Of a DNA stretch of 32,056 nt, positions 24,279-32,056 are shown piece after piece. Every line of letters starts with the position of its first letter. Position 1 is the stretch's first letter. The DNA lies in assembly GCF_013179805.1 (NCBI RefSeq), contig NZ_SRRZ01000088.1, positions 1-32,056 of the forward strand. Reading direction: 5' to 3'. The notes beneath the pieces are model-generated. The model was not told the DNA's origin, ran no database searches, and saw nothing but the letters and a program-made list of their open reading frames with translations. The position numbers were made by a program, and so were the translations under genes. Source of the stretch: Microcoleus asticus IPMA8. Its GTDB lineage: Bacteria; Cyanobacteriota; Cyanobacteriia; Cyanobacteriales; Microcoleaceae.

Positions 24279-25367
24279 CTATGGCTTAGGCTTACCGACA
24301 AAGAAAGCTAAGGGAGAATTCTCACCACAAGATAACCGAACTTTAGAACCAATGGGAAAAACATTTCCTGTGGTTGTGAGCGCATATAACTTTTCGCCCG
24401 AAGGAGTCTTTAAACAATAACGATTTTCTCTGCCTAAAAATTGGCGATCGCAAATCACAACAGCCGAATCTTCATCTAAGTATAAACTCAAGTCTTCCTG
24501 CCGGATCATCAATTCTCCTTGAGTAGAAACATCACAGGGAACTTGTGAACATGAATCTCGTTTAACAGCAAAACAACCTACTTCTGTTTCCCAAAAATCC
24601 TGCTTCAACGATGCAGACACAAAATTAGCTTGCGTCACAAACTCAGCCACAAATCGAGATGCTGGTTCTTGATAAACTTCCTCTGGAGTGCCAAACTGTT
24701 CTACTTGACCTTGACGCATCACCGCGACCCAATCTGAAATCGAAAGTGCTTCTTCGCGATCGTGAGTGACAAATACACCAGAGGTTCCCGTTGCTTTGAG
24801 AATATCGCGGATTTCCTGACGCAATCTTAACCGTACTTGTACATCTAAATTACTCAACGGTTCATCTAGTAAAATAATCGCAGGTCTAGGGGCTAAAGCA
24901 CGCGCCAGGGCCACTCGCTGTTGCTGACCCCCGGATAATTCATGGGGATAACGGTTTTCCAATCCTTCTAATCCCACCAACGCTAATGCTTCTGCGACAC
25001 CTTTCTGAATATTATGCTTTGACTCTTTTCCTTGATGCGTTAAGCCAAAAGCTACATTTTTTGCGACTGTCAAATGCGGGAAAAGTGCATAGTCTTGAAA
25101 CACCATACCAATGTCTCGCTGTTCCGGCGGCACTGACATATTAACACTCGCTACAGTTTTTCCTGCTAAAGCGATCGCCCCTGCTTGTAGGTGTTCAAAA
25201 CCAGCAATTAACCGCAGCAACGTTGTTTTTCCACAACCCGATGGCCCCAACAACCCCAGTATATCTCCTTGATGTAATGTCAGGGTGACAGATGCCACCG
25301 CAGGTGATGCTGCTTGGGAATACTGTTTTGTTACACCATCCAAATGCAGAATTATAGGTCGAGCCAT
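24279..25367 (-). CDS. futC: Iron(III) ABC transporter ATP-binding protein
   Basis: The 362-residue ATPase has Walker A GPSGCGKTT (41-49), Q-loop Gln91, signature LSGGQQQR (144-151), Walker B ILLDEP (165-170), D-loop SNLD and switch His202. The C-terminal 120 residues form a TOBE-type regulatory extension typical of FbpC/FutC/CysA-like importers. It diverges from the permease gene futB with 126 bp between, and futA is 2.5 kb away in the same cluster, so it should energise Fe3+ uptake across the plasma membrane. The ATG at 25367 lies in an AT-rich palindrome. A sulfate or spermidine-type ATPase was considered, but the iron-specific neighbours decide the call. Confidence 0.92.
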   Translation of the reverse strand: MARPIILHLDGVTKQYSQAASPAVASVTLTLHQGDILGLLGPSGCGKTTLLRLIAGFEHLQAGAIALAGKTVASVNMSVPPEQRDIGMVFQDYALFPHLTVAKNVAFGLTHQGKESKHNIQKGVAEALALVGLEGLENRYPHELSGGQQQRVALARALAPRPAIILLDEPLSNLDVQVRLRLRQEIRDILKATGTSGVFVTHDREEALSISDWVAVMRQGQVEQFGTPEEVYQEPASRFVAEFVTQANFVSASLKQDFWETEVGCFAVKRDSCSQVPCDVSTQGELMIRQEDLSLYLDEDSAVVICDRQFLGRENRYCLKTPSGEKLYALTTTGNVFPIGSKVRLSCGENSPLAFFVGKPKP

Positions 25368-25383
25368 TATTACTATAAATAAT
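25366..25383. promoter_or_regulatory. AT-rich dyad overlapping the futC start; possible Fur-type site
   Basis: ATTATT-6 nt-AATAAT is a perfect inverted repeat that covers the first bases of the futC start codon. Cyanobacterial iron boxes are AT-rich palindromes of similar kind, but this one does not match a full 19-bp Fur box, so the assignment is weak. Regulation by iron is expected from the genes, not from this site. Confidence 0.3.
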
Positions 25384-25439
25384 CAACAACTTACTATTCT
25401 ACAATAAACCACTTTAGTGAGATAAATTGTCATAAAGAC

Positions 25440-25469
25440 TTGACAAATGTTTACACCTACTGATAAACT
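25440..25469 (+). promoter_or_regulatory. Sigma70-type promoter of futB
   Basis: TTGACA (25440-25445) and TAAACT (25464-25469) are 18 bp apart, giving a leader of about 18 nt before the ATG at 25494. The CTAGCAAGCTAG palindrome at 25468-25479 overlaps the start region and could be an operator. Confidence 0.6.
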
Positions 25470-25493
25470 AGCAAGCTAGACATTTTACTAGCG

Positions 25494-27215
25494 ATGAAAA
25501 ATTCCCAACAATCACTACAAAAAACAGCAATCAGGACAATCCAATGGCGATCGACCTTACGCGGTCTATCCGCTAGTGGGTGGACAGTTGCAATTATCGC
25601 TTTAGCATTGCCGATCGCAATACCAGTTCTCAGTGTCTTATCCAGTATTTTTTTTGAAGCTAAAGATACATGGCAACATTTAACTGAGACTGTTTTAACC
25701 CGTTATATTGTCAACTCTTTATTGTTAATGATCGGTGTCGGCTGTGGTGTTGTCGCGATCGGCGTAGGATGTGCGTGGCTAGTAACAATGTGTCGCTTTC
25801 GGGCCAGTCGCGTATTTGAATGGGCATTACTGTTACCCTTAGCGGCCCCAGCTTATGTGTTAGCTTATACTTATACAGACTTTTTAGAATTTTCAGGCCC
25901 AGTTCAAACTGCTTTGCGTTATATTTTTGGCTGGAGTTATGGAGACTATTGGTTTCCTAACGTGCGATCGCTCCCGGGAGCAATCTTAATGCTAATCTTA
26001 GTTTTATATCCCTACGTCTACCTATTAACAAGAGTTGCATTTTTGGAGCAATCCACTTGTACCCTAGAAGCTAGTAGAATACTGGGCTGTAGCCCTTGGC
26101 GGAGTTTTATTACAGTTGCCTTACCAATGGCAAGACCCGCAATAGTTGCAGGTTTAGCACTGGCTTTGATGGAAACTCTCAACGATTATGGCACTGTTCA
26201 GTATTTTGGAGTTGATACATTCACCACAGGTATTTATCGGACTTGGTTTGGCATGGGAGAACGAATTGCAGCAAATCAATTAGCTGCCCTGCTATTATTA
26301 TTTGTTCTGGGTTTAATTTTAGTAGAACGCTGGTCGCGGAGTCGCACTAAATATTATCAAGCTAGCAGTCGCTATCGGCAACTGCAAACTTATCAACTAA
26401 AAGGAATCCGGGAGATTTTAGCGGTAATTGCTTGTTTTATTCCGCTATTTTTTGGTTTTTTATTGCCAGCAGGTCTTTTAGTCAAGTTGACATTAGCGAA
26501 TTGGCAAGTAACCTTAGATGAACGCTTTTGGATATTTGCCCGTCATAGTTTAATTTTGGCAACACTGACAGCAATTTTAGCCGTAGTTATTGCCTTGATT
26601 ATGGCTTATGGCTTACGGTTATATCCTAATTTAGGAGTGCAGTTAGGAACTAGAATTGCGGCAATGGGCTATGCTGTACCTGGTTCTGTGATTGCAGTGG
26701 GGATTATGGTTCCCATTGGTAAAATTGACAATTTATTTGATAGTTGGATGCGTGAAAACTTGGGGATTTCTACAGGCTTGTTGTTAAGCGGTACGATCGC
26801 AGCTTTGGTATTTGCTTATATAGTTCGCTTCCTAGCTGTTTCTTTAAATGCGGTAGAGTCAAGTTTGAGCAAAATTAAGCCTAATTTAGATGATGCGGCG
26901 AGAAGTTTGGGTTATAGTCCGATGCAAACTTTAGTTACAGTTCATACACCAATGATGACGGGAGGTTTATTAACTGCTATGATGTTAGTATTCGTTGATG
27001 TAATGAAAGAGTTACCTGCTACTATAATTATTAGACCTTTTAACTTTGATACTTTGGCTGTGCGAACTTATCAACTTGCCTCAGATGAGCGATTGGCTGA
27101 AGCTTCTGGCCCTGCACTCGCTATTGTTTTAGTGGGGATGTTACCGGTTATTTTATTAAGTTGGAAAATTGCGCGATCGCGCAAGTCTTCAACAGAGTTA
27201 ACGGTTAACAGTTAA
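25494..27215 (+). CDS. futB: Iron(III) ABC transporter permease
   Basis: The 573-residue inner-membrane permease is a fused double-domain type with about 12 transmembrane helices. Each half has an EAA-type cytoplasmic loop that contacts the ATPase: EASRILGCSPWRSFITVALP with MARPAIVAG, and DDAARSLGYSPMQTLVTVHT with PMMTGG. The length and repeat plan match FbpB/FutB-type Fe3+ importers. It is divergent from futC and followed after 22 bp by a lipoprotein gene on the same strand, which is likely cotranscribed. A GTTAAC triplet repeat overlaps the stop. No Shine-Dalgarno of note precedes the ATG, consistent with the short leader. Confidence 0.93.
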   Translation: MKNSQQSLQKTAIRTIQWRSTLRGLSASGWTVAIIALALPIAIPVLSVLSSIFFEAKDTWQHLTETVLTRYIVNSLLLMIGVGCGVVAIGVGCAWLVTMCRFRASRVFEWALLLPLAAPAYVLAYTYTDFLEFSGPVQTALRYIFGWSYGDYWFPNVRSLPGAILMLILVLYPYVYLLTRVAFLEQSTCTLEASRILGCSPWRSFITVALPMARPAIVAGLALALMETLNDYGTVQYFGVDTFTTGIYRTWFGMGERIAANQLAALLLLFVLGLILVERWSRSRTKYYQASSRYRQLQTYQLKGIREILAVIACFIPLFFGFLLPAGLLVKLTLANWQVTLDERFWIFARHSLILATLTAILAVVIALIMAYGLRLYPNLGVQLGTRIAAMGYAVPGSVIAVGIMVPIGKIDNLFDSWMRENLGISTGLLLSGTIAALVFAYIVRFLAVSLNAVESSLSKIKPNLDDAARSLGYSPMQTLVTVHTPMMTGGLLTAMMLVFVDVMKELPATIIIRPFNFDTLAVRTYQLASDERLAEASGPALAIVLVGMLPVILLSWKIARSRKSSTELTVNS

Positions 27216-27216
27216 C
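27197..27216 (+). repeat. Triple GTTAAC with 7-bp period over the futB stop
   Basis: GTTAAC occurs at 27197-27202, 27204-27209 and 27211-27216, one base apart each time. The last copy contains the futB stop codon TAA. It could be a small regulatory array or simple local duplication. Confidence 0.6.
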
Positions 27217-27237
27217 ATTATCCCTTTACAAATCAAG

Positions 27238-27759
27238 ATGATTAATAAAAATTCACCAATGTTTACTCGCACTACTGGCACAATCTCGTTCTTACTACTT
27301 ACTATTTTGGTCACGTTTGGATGCCAAAAACAGGCGGCCAGCCCCCTCGAAACATTACAAAAAACTAAGCAATGTCCAGAATGCGACCTGACTGGCGCTA
27401 AGTTAAGCAACATTGATTTAACAAGCGCTAATCTCAATGGTGCTAAGTTGGAAGGTGCAGTCCTAGAAAATGTCAAACTTAATGAAGCTTTACTCGATAG
27501 CGTCAATCTCAAAGGTGCAAATTTAAAAGGTGCTTCTCTGGAAAAAGCAGGTTTATCTGCCGCCGATCTCACAAAGGCTGATTTGAGTAATGCAAATCTT
27601 AAAGGGGCTTTTTTGCGAGGGGCAAAACTGAATAATGCCAATCTTAGTAATGCCGATTTAAGTGAAACTGACTTAAATAGTGCTGATTTGACAGGGACAA
27701 ATCTGAAAGGGGCAAACCTGAAAGGCGCTATCATGCCGGATGGTAAAATTAAAAATTAA
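27238..27759 (+). CDS. Pentapeptide-repeat lipoprotein
   Basis: The 173-residue product starts with a hydrophobic signal (about 13-28) and a lipobox-like TFGC with Cys29, so it is probably a membrane-anchored lipoprotein. A CPEC motif (49-52) directly precedes about 110 residues of A(D/N)LxG-type pentapeptide repeats (for example ANLKGAFLRG, ANLSNADLSE), which fold as a right-handed quadrilateral beta-helix. Such CPxCDL-capped repeats are common in cyanobacteria and mostly have no known function. It begins 22 bp after futB on the same strand, suggesting cotranscription and hence an iron-linked role, which remains inference. An ATG at 27259 is an alternative start. Confidence 0.88.
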   Translation: MINKNSPMFTRTTGTISFLLLTILVTFGCQKQAASPLETLQKTKQCPECDLTGAKLSNIDLTSANLNGAKLEGAVLENVKLNEALLDSVNLKGANLKGASLEKAGLSAADLTKADLSNANLKGAFLRGAKLNNANLSNADLSETDLNSADLTGTNLKGANLKGAIMPDGKIKN

Positions 27760-27768
27760 AGTTGGTTG

Positions 27769-27794
27769 GATTCGGCGGTTGAAACCGCCGAATC
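27769..27794. terminator. Bidirectional 12-bp hairpin between convergent genes
   Basis: GATTCGGCGGTT pairs perfectly with 27783-27794 around a 2-base loop. It lies between the lipoprotein stop (27759) and the futA stop (27825). The GGCGGTTGAAACCGCC core is a common cyanobacterial palindrome, and half of it is seen near 13140-13155. There is no long U-run, but the position suits bidirectional termination. Confidence 0.72.
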
Positions 27795-27824
27795 ACAAAG
27801 AGTAGCTTCTTGTTCAAAAAGCCT

Positions 27825-28874
27825 CTATTTCCATCCTGCGCGATCGGCAATCTTTAAAGCGTCGGAGTTATTTTTCCCAAACACATCAGGGTTGAGAGGG
27901 TCAGATTTGAATGTACCAAAACTGGCAACAGCAGGATCGATCGCCACACCTGAAATCACAGGGTATTCGTAATTACCCCTAGCAAAAATTTGTTGCGCTT
28001 CGCGACTGGCTAGGTGTTCCAAGAATTTGGTTGCGCCTGCTTTGTTACGGGAGGTTTTGACTACACCGGCACCACAAATATTCACGTGAGTACCGCGATC
28101 GCGCTGGTTGGGGAAAAATACACCTACCTTCGCCGCGATCGCTTGTTCTGCTGGATCTTTCGATTTCATTAAGCGGGCTACATAATAGGTATTAACCAGG
28201 GCAATATCGCCTACCCCATCAGCAACAGCCTTGATTTGCGCCGTATCGTTTCCTTCTGGAGGACGTGCAAAATTAGCCACCAATCCTCGCGCCCAAGCTT
28301 CTGTTTTTTGAGCCCCATGAGTTGCTAACATGGCTCCAACAAGAGACTGATTATAGATATTAGTGGACGATCGCACTAAAACTTTACCTTTCCACCGAGG
28401 TTCTGTCAGCGCCTCATAAGTTGACAATTGGGCAGGGTTCACCTTGCTTTTGTTATAAACAATCACCCGTGCCCTGCGCGATAGACCAAACCAGAAACCT
28501 TGAGGATCTCGCAAACTCGCTGGAATTGCGGATGTCAGGACTGTTGAAGAAACAGGTTGCAGGATACCTGCTTGTTTCGCCCGCCACAAACGCCCACCAT
28601 CAACGGTGATGAAAACATCAGCAGGGCTATTTGCACCTTCACTTTTAATCCGTTCAATTAGTTGGTCAGCATCCGCCTCAACGAGGTTAACTTTGATCCC
28701 TGTTTTTTTCGTGAAGCTTTGGTAAAACTGATTATCAGTGTCGTAGTGACGTGCTGAATAAAGGTTGAGGGTGCCCGTTTGGGCTGTGACTGGGGCTGTT
28801 TTGCTTAGTTCCCCAAGTGCCACGACAGCCATTGCTGTACCGCTGGCAAGAAAAATACGCCGAGAAATGCTCAT
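27825..28874 (-). CDS. futA: Iron(III)-binding periplasmic protein of the Fut ABC transporter
   Basis: The ATG at 28874 gives 349 residues and puts the twin-arginine motif SRRIFL right at the N-terminus, followed by a hydrophobic segment ending APVTAQ, so it is probably exported folded via Tat; the longer frame to 28934 lacks a reason to be used. Fe3+ ligands are all visible: His43 and Tyr44 in ARHYDTD, Tyr174 in NIYNQSL, and Tyr230/Tyr231 in NTYYVARL, almost the same positions as FutA2. It delivers Fe3+ to FutB/FutC. It is convergent with futB and the lipoprotein gene. Tat export and the ligand set support FutA over a generic binding protein. Confidence 0.94.
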   Translation of the reverse strand: MSISRRIFLASGTAMAVVALGELSKTAPVTAQTGTLNLYSARHYDTDNQFYQSFTKKTGIKVNLVEADADQLIERIKSEGANSPADVFITVDGGRLWRAKQAGILQPVSSTVLTSAIPASLRDPQGFWFGLSRRARVIVYNKSKVNPAQLSTYEALTEPRWKGKVLVRSSTNIYNQSLVGAMLATHGAQKTEAWARGLVANFARPPEGNDTAQIKAVADGVGDIALVNTYYVARLMKSKDPAEQAIAAKVGVFFPNQRDRGTHVNICGAGVVKTSRNKAGATKFLEHLASREAQQIFARGNYEYPVISGVAIDPAVASFGTFKSDPLNPDVFGKNNSDALKIADRAGWK

Positions 28875-29442
28875 TGTTTTATAATGATAGATTTTTTCAT
28901 CTGGTAATTGACACGATGGTGCATCCACAGCCATCTACAATCATTGCTCTACTATATTAATGCAAGTGATTCTTATTTGTCGATCGAGTTCGTAACGATT
29001 TTAGGGCTGACGCCCGGGTGGTCAGAAACCGGGTTTTTTGACCAAAAGACTTTGTTGTAGCCAGCAGATTCGGTAAAAAATTCGCTTATGAAGGTTTTGA
29101 TGCCTCCTGGAATGTATTTATGACACAGATTTTTGCTGACTAGGTAGCACAACGGTTGTTTGCAATGATGTTGGTATTAACATGAGCAGAATGGGGAGTT
29201 CAATTGCGTGTCTCCGTTTTTCGATCGCCCGGTTCGTGGCCCCTTCCGGCTCAATTACAAGCTCGACCAGACAACAAAGAACTGCTTTCACTAGCTTATT
29301 GCCAACAGGTAAAAAGTCTCTAGCCTGAGTACAAAGTTTGTTTGGGGATTCTCTAAATAATCTGGTTTGTGCCGGAGTGGGAAGGCCAGCGCTAAACTCA
29401 CTTAGGTAAATCATCTTATATATTGATGACTATTTTTACTCT
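28875..29442. other. Region between futA and the nucleotidyltransferase relic
   Basis: A 24-bp imperfect palindrome at 29020-29043 (GGTCAGAAACC with GGGTTTTTTGACC) resembles a short repetitive element. A 98-codon minus-strand frame (29118-29414) has no recognisable motif. I do not call it a gene, though it is open over the whole length. Confidence 0.35.
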
Positions 29443-29691
29443 GCGAGCGATCGCCAGTTTACTGATTAGATCGACTTGTCTGCTGAGGATTGCTTCGAGT
29501 TATTCCTGCATTTGAGCGCCACCGAGTAAACTCCAATTGGCTGTCAGAACTAAGGTAACTAGGATATCAATGTCGCTGTCTGCATGAAAGTCGTCCCGAA
29601 GGACAGAACCAAAGAAAGAGAGTTCGATGATTTGCCAATCTTGACAAAATTTGATGATTTGGTCAATTGGCAGGGCGATCGCAGTTTTCAT
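29443..29691 (-). pseudogene. Minimal nucleotidyltransferase (MNT), truncated copy A
   Basis: From an ATG at 29691 the frame reads MKTAIALPIDQIIKFCQDWQ, then GSVLRDDFHADSDIDILV, the MNT/NTP_transf_2 signature with the GS and DxD residues. It stops at 29500 with QMQE-stop, where the second copy of this gene continues EELEAILSRR. Beyond the stop the same frame continues LEAILSRQVDLISKLAIAR before diverging, so a GAA to TAA change truncated a roughly 100-residue protein. A small catalytic fragment of 63 residues could still be made, but lacks the C-terminal half. MNTs commonly pair with HEPN toxins as antitoxins; no HEPN gene is seen here. Confidence 0.85.
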
Positions 29692-29736
29692 TCAGCCTCT
29701 TTACTTATTGCCAAATAGTTTGCTTGAGCATCTTGC

Positions 29737-29766
29737 TCAAGCAGCATTCGTAGAGTCAAGTTGGAC
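29737..29766 (-). pseudogene. Tail relic of an HTH-type partner gene (copy A)
   Basis: The last ten codons read VQLDSTNAA-stop. They align with the end (VQLEPTNAA) of the intact gene at 31635-31973. The homology stops abruptly upstream. An 8-bp perfect hairpin (29722-29729 with 29735-29742) overlaps this tail. Confidence 0.72.
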
Positions 29767-29832
29767 TGCTTATGAGCTATCTCTTTACTTCTTTGCGTTG
29801 TTGTTTTTTTACGGTAAGAAATCGCACCCTCG

Positions 29833-30321
29833 CTACTCGGATGGTGGAGGTACGATCTCGATACCGTATTTGGGAGCCGCGGTAAGAATTTTGTCCAGGT
29901 CTTCAGGAGTCAAGGATGCTCCAAGGGTAATCTGACCATTCACTGCCTTTCCAACTTCGGCAATGAATTTCTCAAAGCCAGCAGGAGTTACCCAAACCAG
30001 CATTGTAGCCGGTGTAGCGGTCGTATTTGTAAATCGGTGAAGCTGCCCTTTCGGTGAATGAAGGAATGTTCCAGCCGTCGCCACGAAAGTACGATCGTCA
30101 AGCTGGAATTCAATTTCTCCGTCTTGAACATAAAATGATTCATCTTCTAGGTGGTGCCGATGGGGCGGGGAACCGCCTTGAGGTGCAACAATTACTTCAC
30201 AAAGCGCATAGGCTTGACCTGTCTCTTCACCAACTGCCTTGAAGGTATAGAGGTCTTGACCAAGGTAGTAAGAACGACCTTGACCAGGTTCAACAAAAAG
30301 TCCGTTTTGATGAATTGTCAT
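29833..30321 (-). CDS. Cupin-domain protein
   Basis: The 162-residue single-cupin protein has the motif-1 metal set His54, His56, Glu61 in SPPHRHHLEDESFYV, and motif-2 His95 in GQLHRF, so a mononuclear metal site is intact. The core is the GEIEFQLDDRTF barrel. It is similar to quercetin-dioxygenase-like cupins of cyanobacteria, but the substrate is unknown. The last 35 residues (after EVGKAV) are a helical tail ending EIVPPPSE. It sits alone on the minus strand, 74 bp past the TMEM175-like gene on the same strand, so both may share a transcript. Confidence 0.9.
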   Translation of the reverse strand: MTIHQNGLFVEPGQGRSYYLGQDLYTFKAVGEETGQAYALCEVIVAPQGGSPPHRHHLEDESFYVQDGEIEFQLDDRTFVATAGTFLHSPKGQLHRFTNTTATPATMLVWVTPAGFEKFIAEVGKAVNGQITLGASLTPEDLDKILTAAPKYGIEIVPPPSE

Positions 30322-30394
30322 TTGTTAATTGTTAATTGGTAATTGGTAAAGCAAAGTGTTAGCTGGCTGGCGATGGCTTTTCCTGGAACATTCT

Positions 30395-30970
30395 TCACGA
30401 ATTCAGACTTCTCTCAATACGCCGATCGGGGATAAGCCACACGATCGCAACTAAAACATATAGCATGAAAGCAAACAACGAGTTCACAAAGGAAAGCAGG
30501 ATTGCTACGGCATAAATCACTACTGATACCTTCCCCTTAAAGTCTCGCCCAAGTGCAATTGCCAGAGTGGAATCTTTACCGTGGTAAGAAATAAGGACAC
30601 GAGTAAGAATGAAGTAAGCGATCGCAGCCAACAACAGCACAGTGCCATAAAGGGCAACTGGCCAGGCCGCGAAGTGGTTCTCGCCTGTCCAGGCAGTGAC
30701 AAAGGGAATAAGTGACAACCAGAACAGCAGATGCAAATTAGCCCACAACACATTACCATTGACGTGCCGAGCCGCTTGTAACAAGTGATGGTGGTTGTTC
30801 CAGTAGATACCAAGATAAATAAAACTGAGTACATAGCTCAGAAAAACTGGAACTAGCGGACGCAGCGCAGCTAAATCAGGTTCATGGGGCACTTTCAATT
30901 CCAGCACCATAATGGTGATGAGAATGGCGATTACACCATCGCTGAACGCTTCTAACCTACCTTTACCCAT
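30395..30970 (-). CDS. TMEM175 family (DUF1211) potassium channel-like protein
   Basis: The ATG at 30970 gives 191 residues, with the family start RLEAFSDGVIAILITIMVLE. FSDGV (residues 8-12) is the signature of the first pore helix, and Leu/Ile residues follow as the hydrophobic gate. Six transmembrane helices are visible, with LYGTVLL and VLVAIVWLIPD near the C-terminus. Bacterial TMEM175 proteins form K+-permeable channels. GAGG lies 10 nt upstream of this ATG. The frame extending to 31084 has no family match and is ignored. It could be cotranscribed with the downstream cupin gene. Confidence 0.92.
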   Translation of the reverse strand: MGKGRLEAFSDGVIAILITIMVLELKVPHEPDLAALRPLVPVFLSYVLSFIYLGIYWNNHHHLLQAARHVNGNVLWANLHLLFWLSLIPFVTAWTGENHFAAWPVALYGTVLLLAAIAYFILTRVLISYHGKDSTLAIALGRDFKGKVSVVIYAVAILLSFVNSLFAFMLYVLVAIVWLIPDRRIERSLNS

Positions 30971-31276
30971 TTTTGTACATCCTCTTTTTCTGCTTGCGCT
31001 GCCGATCGCTTCTAATTCCAACAATAACTTAGCATAAGGTCGGTTCCAGTGATGTGTTATACTCCGATCGCCGATCGCTGGCACTTACCAACCAAGCTAA
31101 CGATTTTGCTTACCTAATCTCGGCTGAAAACAGATAACCTTAACGGACTTTTCGCCGATCTGTTTAAGCAGTCGATCGGCACGACTTCTTATCAATACCC
31201 GATCGCGCAACGGGTAAAACGGGAGAAGCAGTTGTTGAAATAAAAAGAGCGATCCATTATGGAAGCGCGATCGCAG
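30971..31276. other. Spacer upstream of the TMEM175-like gene
   Basis: It contains the leader of the channel gene and several CGATCG palindromes. A short plus-strand frame ending near 31231 reads QYPIAQRVKREKQLLK-stop, which looks like the tail of a real protein, but it has no start or upstream domain. No gene is called. Confidence 0.35.
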
Positions 31277-31588
31277 TTATTTGACATAAATAGTTTGAGC
31301 AGTAGAGAGAATTTCTTGACTGCGAATCCAGTTGGAACTGCGATCGATCGCCCGTTTACTGATTAGATCGACTCGTCTGCTGAGGATTGCTTCGAGTTCT
31401 TCCTGCATTTGGGCGCGATCGAGTAGACCTCAGTTGGCGGTGGGGGCAAAAGCAACTAGGATATCGATGTCGCTGTCTGCATGAAAGTCGTCACGAAGGA
31501 TCGAACCAAAGAGGGAGAGTTCGATGATTTGCCACTGTTGGCAGAATTTATTGATTTGGTCAATTGGCAGGGCGATCGCGCTTTTTAT
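31277..31588 (-). pseudogene. Minimal nucleotidyltransferase (MNT), copy B, double-mutated
   Basis: This copy is 104 codons long and otherwise full length, ending RSQEILSTAQTIYVK. The frame carries GSILRDDFHADSDIDILVAF, DLISKRAIDRS and NWIRS. Two lesions disable it: the start codon is ATA (31586-31588) where copy A has ATG, and PTAN is followed by TGA where copy A has Trp. It is a nearly intact MNT gene lost by point mutation. The upstream HTH-type gene is intact, so the unit is a decaying toxin-antitoxin-like or nucleotidyltransferase module. Confidence 0.85.
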
Positions 31589-31634
31589 TCAGCCTCCTTA
31601 CTTATTGACTAAATATTTTGCTTGAGAAGCTTCG

Positions 31635-31973
31635 TCAAGCAGCATTCGTAGGCTCAAGTTGGACTTTTTTTGCTTCCAATCGATAGCGTTCCTCGTCGGC
31701 TTCTAATTTTAGGAGTTCCTGATGATTCTCACAGTAATTAATCGCTTCATAGATAGCAGACAGCGGTAAACCCCAATTTTGGGCAACTTGTTCGGGTGAC
31801 ATCGGATTGGCAGTCATGTCTCGCCAAATAGTCGATGCCAGTAATTTACGTCCCTTAATGTAAAGTTGTTTGCGCCAAGCATGAGGACGCGAAACTAAAT
31901 ATTGCCAATTTTCGATTTCTGGTGTACTTTGCAGCGATTGAACGATCGCACCTAGCAGGGCAAGGGGGAGCAT
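31635..31973 (-). CDS. Small HTH-type (DUF433-like) protein, putative partner of MNT
   Basis: The 112-residue protein begins MLPLALLGAIVQSLQSTPEI and contains LVSRPHAWRKQLYIKGRKLL and STIWRDM. The key segment is NPMSPEQVAQNWGLPLSAIY followed by EAINYCENHQELL, a winged/helix-turn-helix-like module seen in DUF433-type antitoxins. It ends in a charged helix with EADEERYRLEAKK. It is 46 bp upstream of the MNT relic on the same strand, and the pair recurs, in decayed form, 1.9 kb away. It could be a DNA-binding autoregulator. The DUF433 assignment is from memory of the TPEQVA-W-LP pattern, not a search. An N-terminal start at 31973 is used; the window ends 83 bp upstream. Confidence 0.68.
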   Translation of the reverse strand: MLPLALLGAIVQSLQSTPEIENWQYLVSRPHAWRKQLYIKGRKLLASTIWRDMTANPMSPEQVAQNWGLPLSAIYEAINYCENHQELLKLEADEERYRLEAKKVQLEPTNAA

Positions 31974-32056
31974 CCCGGTTTTGTAAAAGTGCTATCCAGA
32001 GAGGATAATAGGTAGAGCGTCAACAGAAGCGTGAACTGCATTTGTAGGAGGAGTGG

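Noticed and set aside
29118..29414. 98-codon minus-strand frame
   Set aside because: Open throughout but no recognisable domain, no Shine-Dalgarno and no partner; kept only as an uncertain possibility.
1..32056. CRISPR array or anti-phage operon
   Set aside because: No spaced direct repeats of 25-40 bases and no Cas genes; the nucleases seen are isolated or relics.

Overview
The window comes from a filamentous, Oscillatoriales-like cyanobacterium (Microcoleus/Oscillatoria/Phormidium type). This is inferred from photosynthesis genes (petB, petD, psaM), ctpA, a Fut-type iron transporter, a xisH/xisI pair, very frequent GCGATCGC-type palindromes, a giant Ser/Thr-His multisensor kinase, and abundant degraded insertion sequences. 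Genus assignment is inference.

Layout. 1-3100: an IS701-type transposase relic, a small conserved-looking gene, a pirin gene, an IS630 relic and a perfect 25-bp foldback element. 3179-11322: two overlapping signalling genes on the minus strand, a 2268-residue Ser/Thr kinase-ATPase-GAF-PAS-histidine kinase-receiver protein and a receiver-histidine kinase. 11400-12490: two more transposase relics and a tRNA-3'-end-like stretch followed by a strong terminator. 12499-14609: an unrecognised 181-residue protein next to a non-canonical cytochrome P450-like enzyme. 15431-18716: a heptamer repeat, petD and petB on the minus strand, and ctpA divergent. 18777-20785: a foldback element, a small membrane coiled-coil protein, a TnpB relic and two structured, possibly transcribed, segments. 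20817-20912: psaM, 31 codons.

21337-24210: a TerC membrane protein with its terminator, an Uma2 relic, a DCL/DUF3223 plus HNH-like protein, and divergent xisH-xisI. 24279-28874: an iron(III) uptake cluster in which futC diverges from futB, a pentapeptide-repeat lipoprotein follows futB, and futA converges on it. 29443-31973: a cupin and a TMEM175-type channel lie between two copies of a broken minimal-nucleotidyltransferase gene; the second copy still has its putative HTH partner.

Functional links: PetB and PetD are subunits of cytochrome b6f, CtpA matures photosystem II D1, and PsaM is a photosystem I subunit. FutA, FutB and FutC together form one Fe(III) ABC importer. The two signalling proteins probably act in one pathway because their genes overlap by ATGA. 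No clear-cut new defence system is visible. The best candidates for undescribed biology are the P450-like gene with its orphan neighbour, the DCL-HNH protein opposite xisHI, the twin decaying nucleotidyltransferase modules, and the structured segments near psaM.
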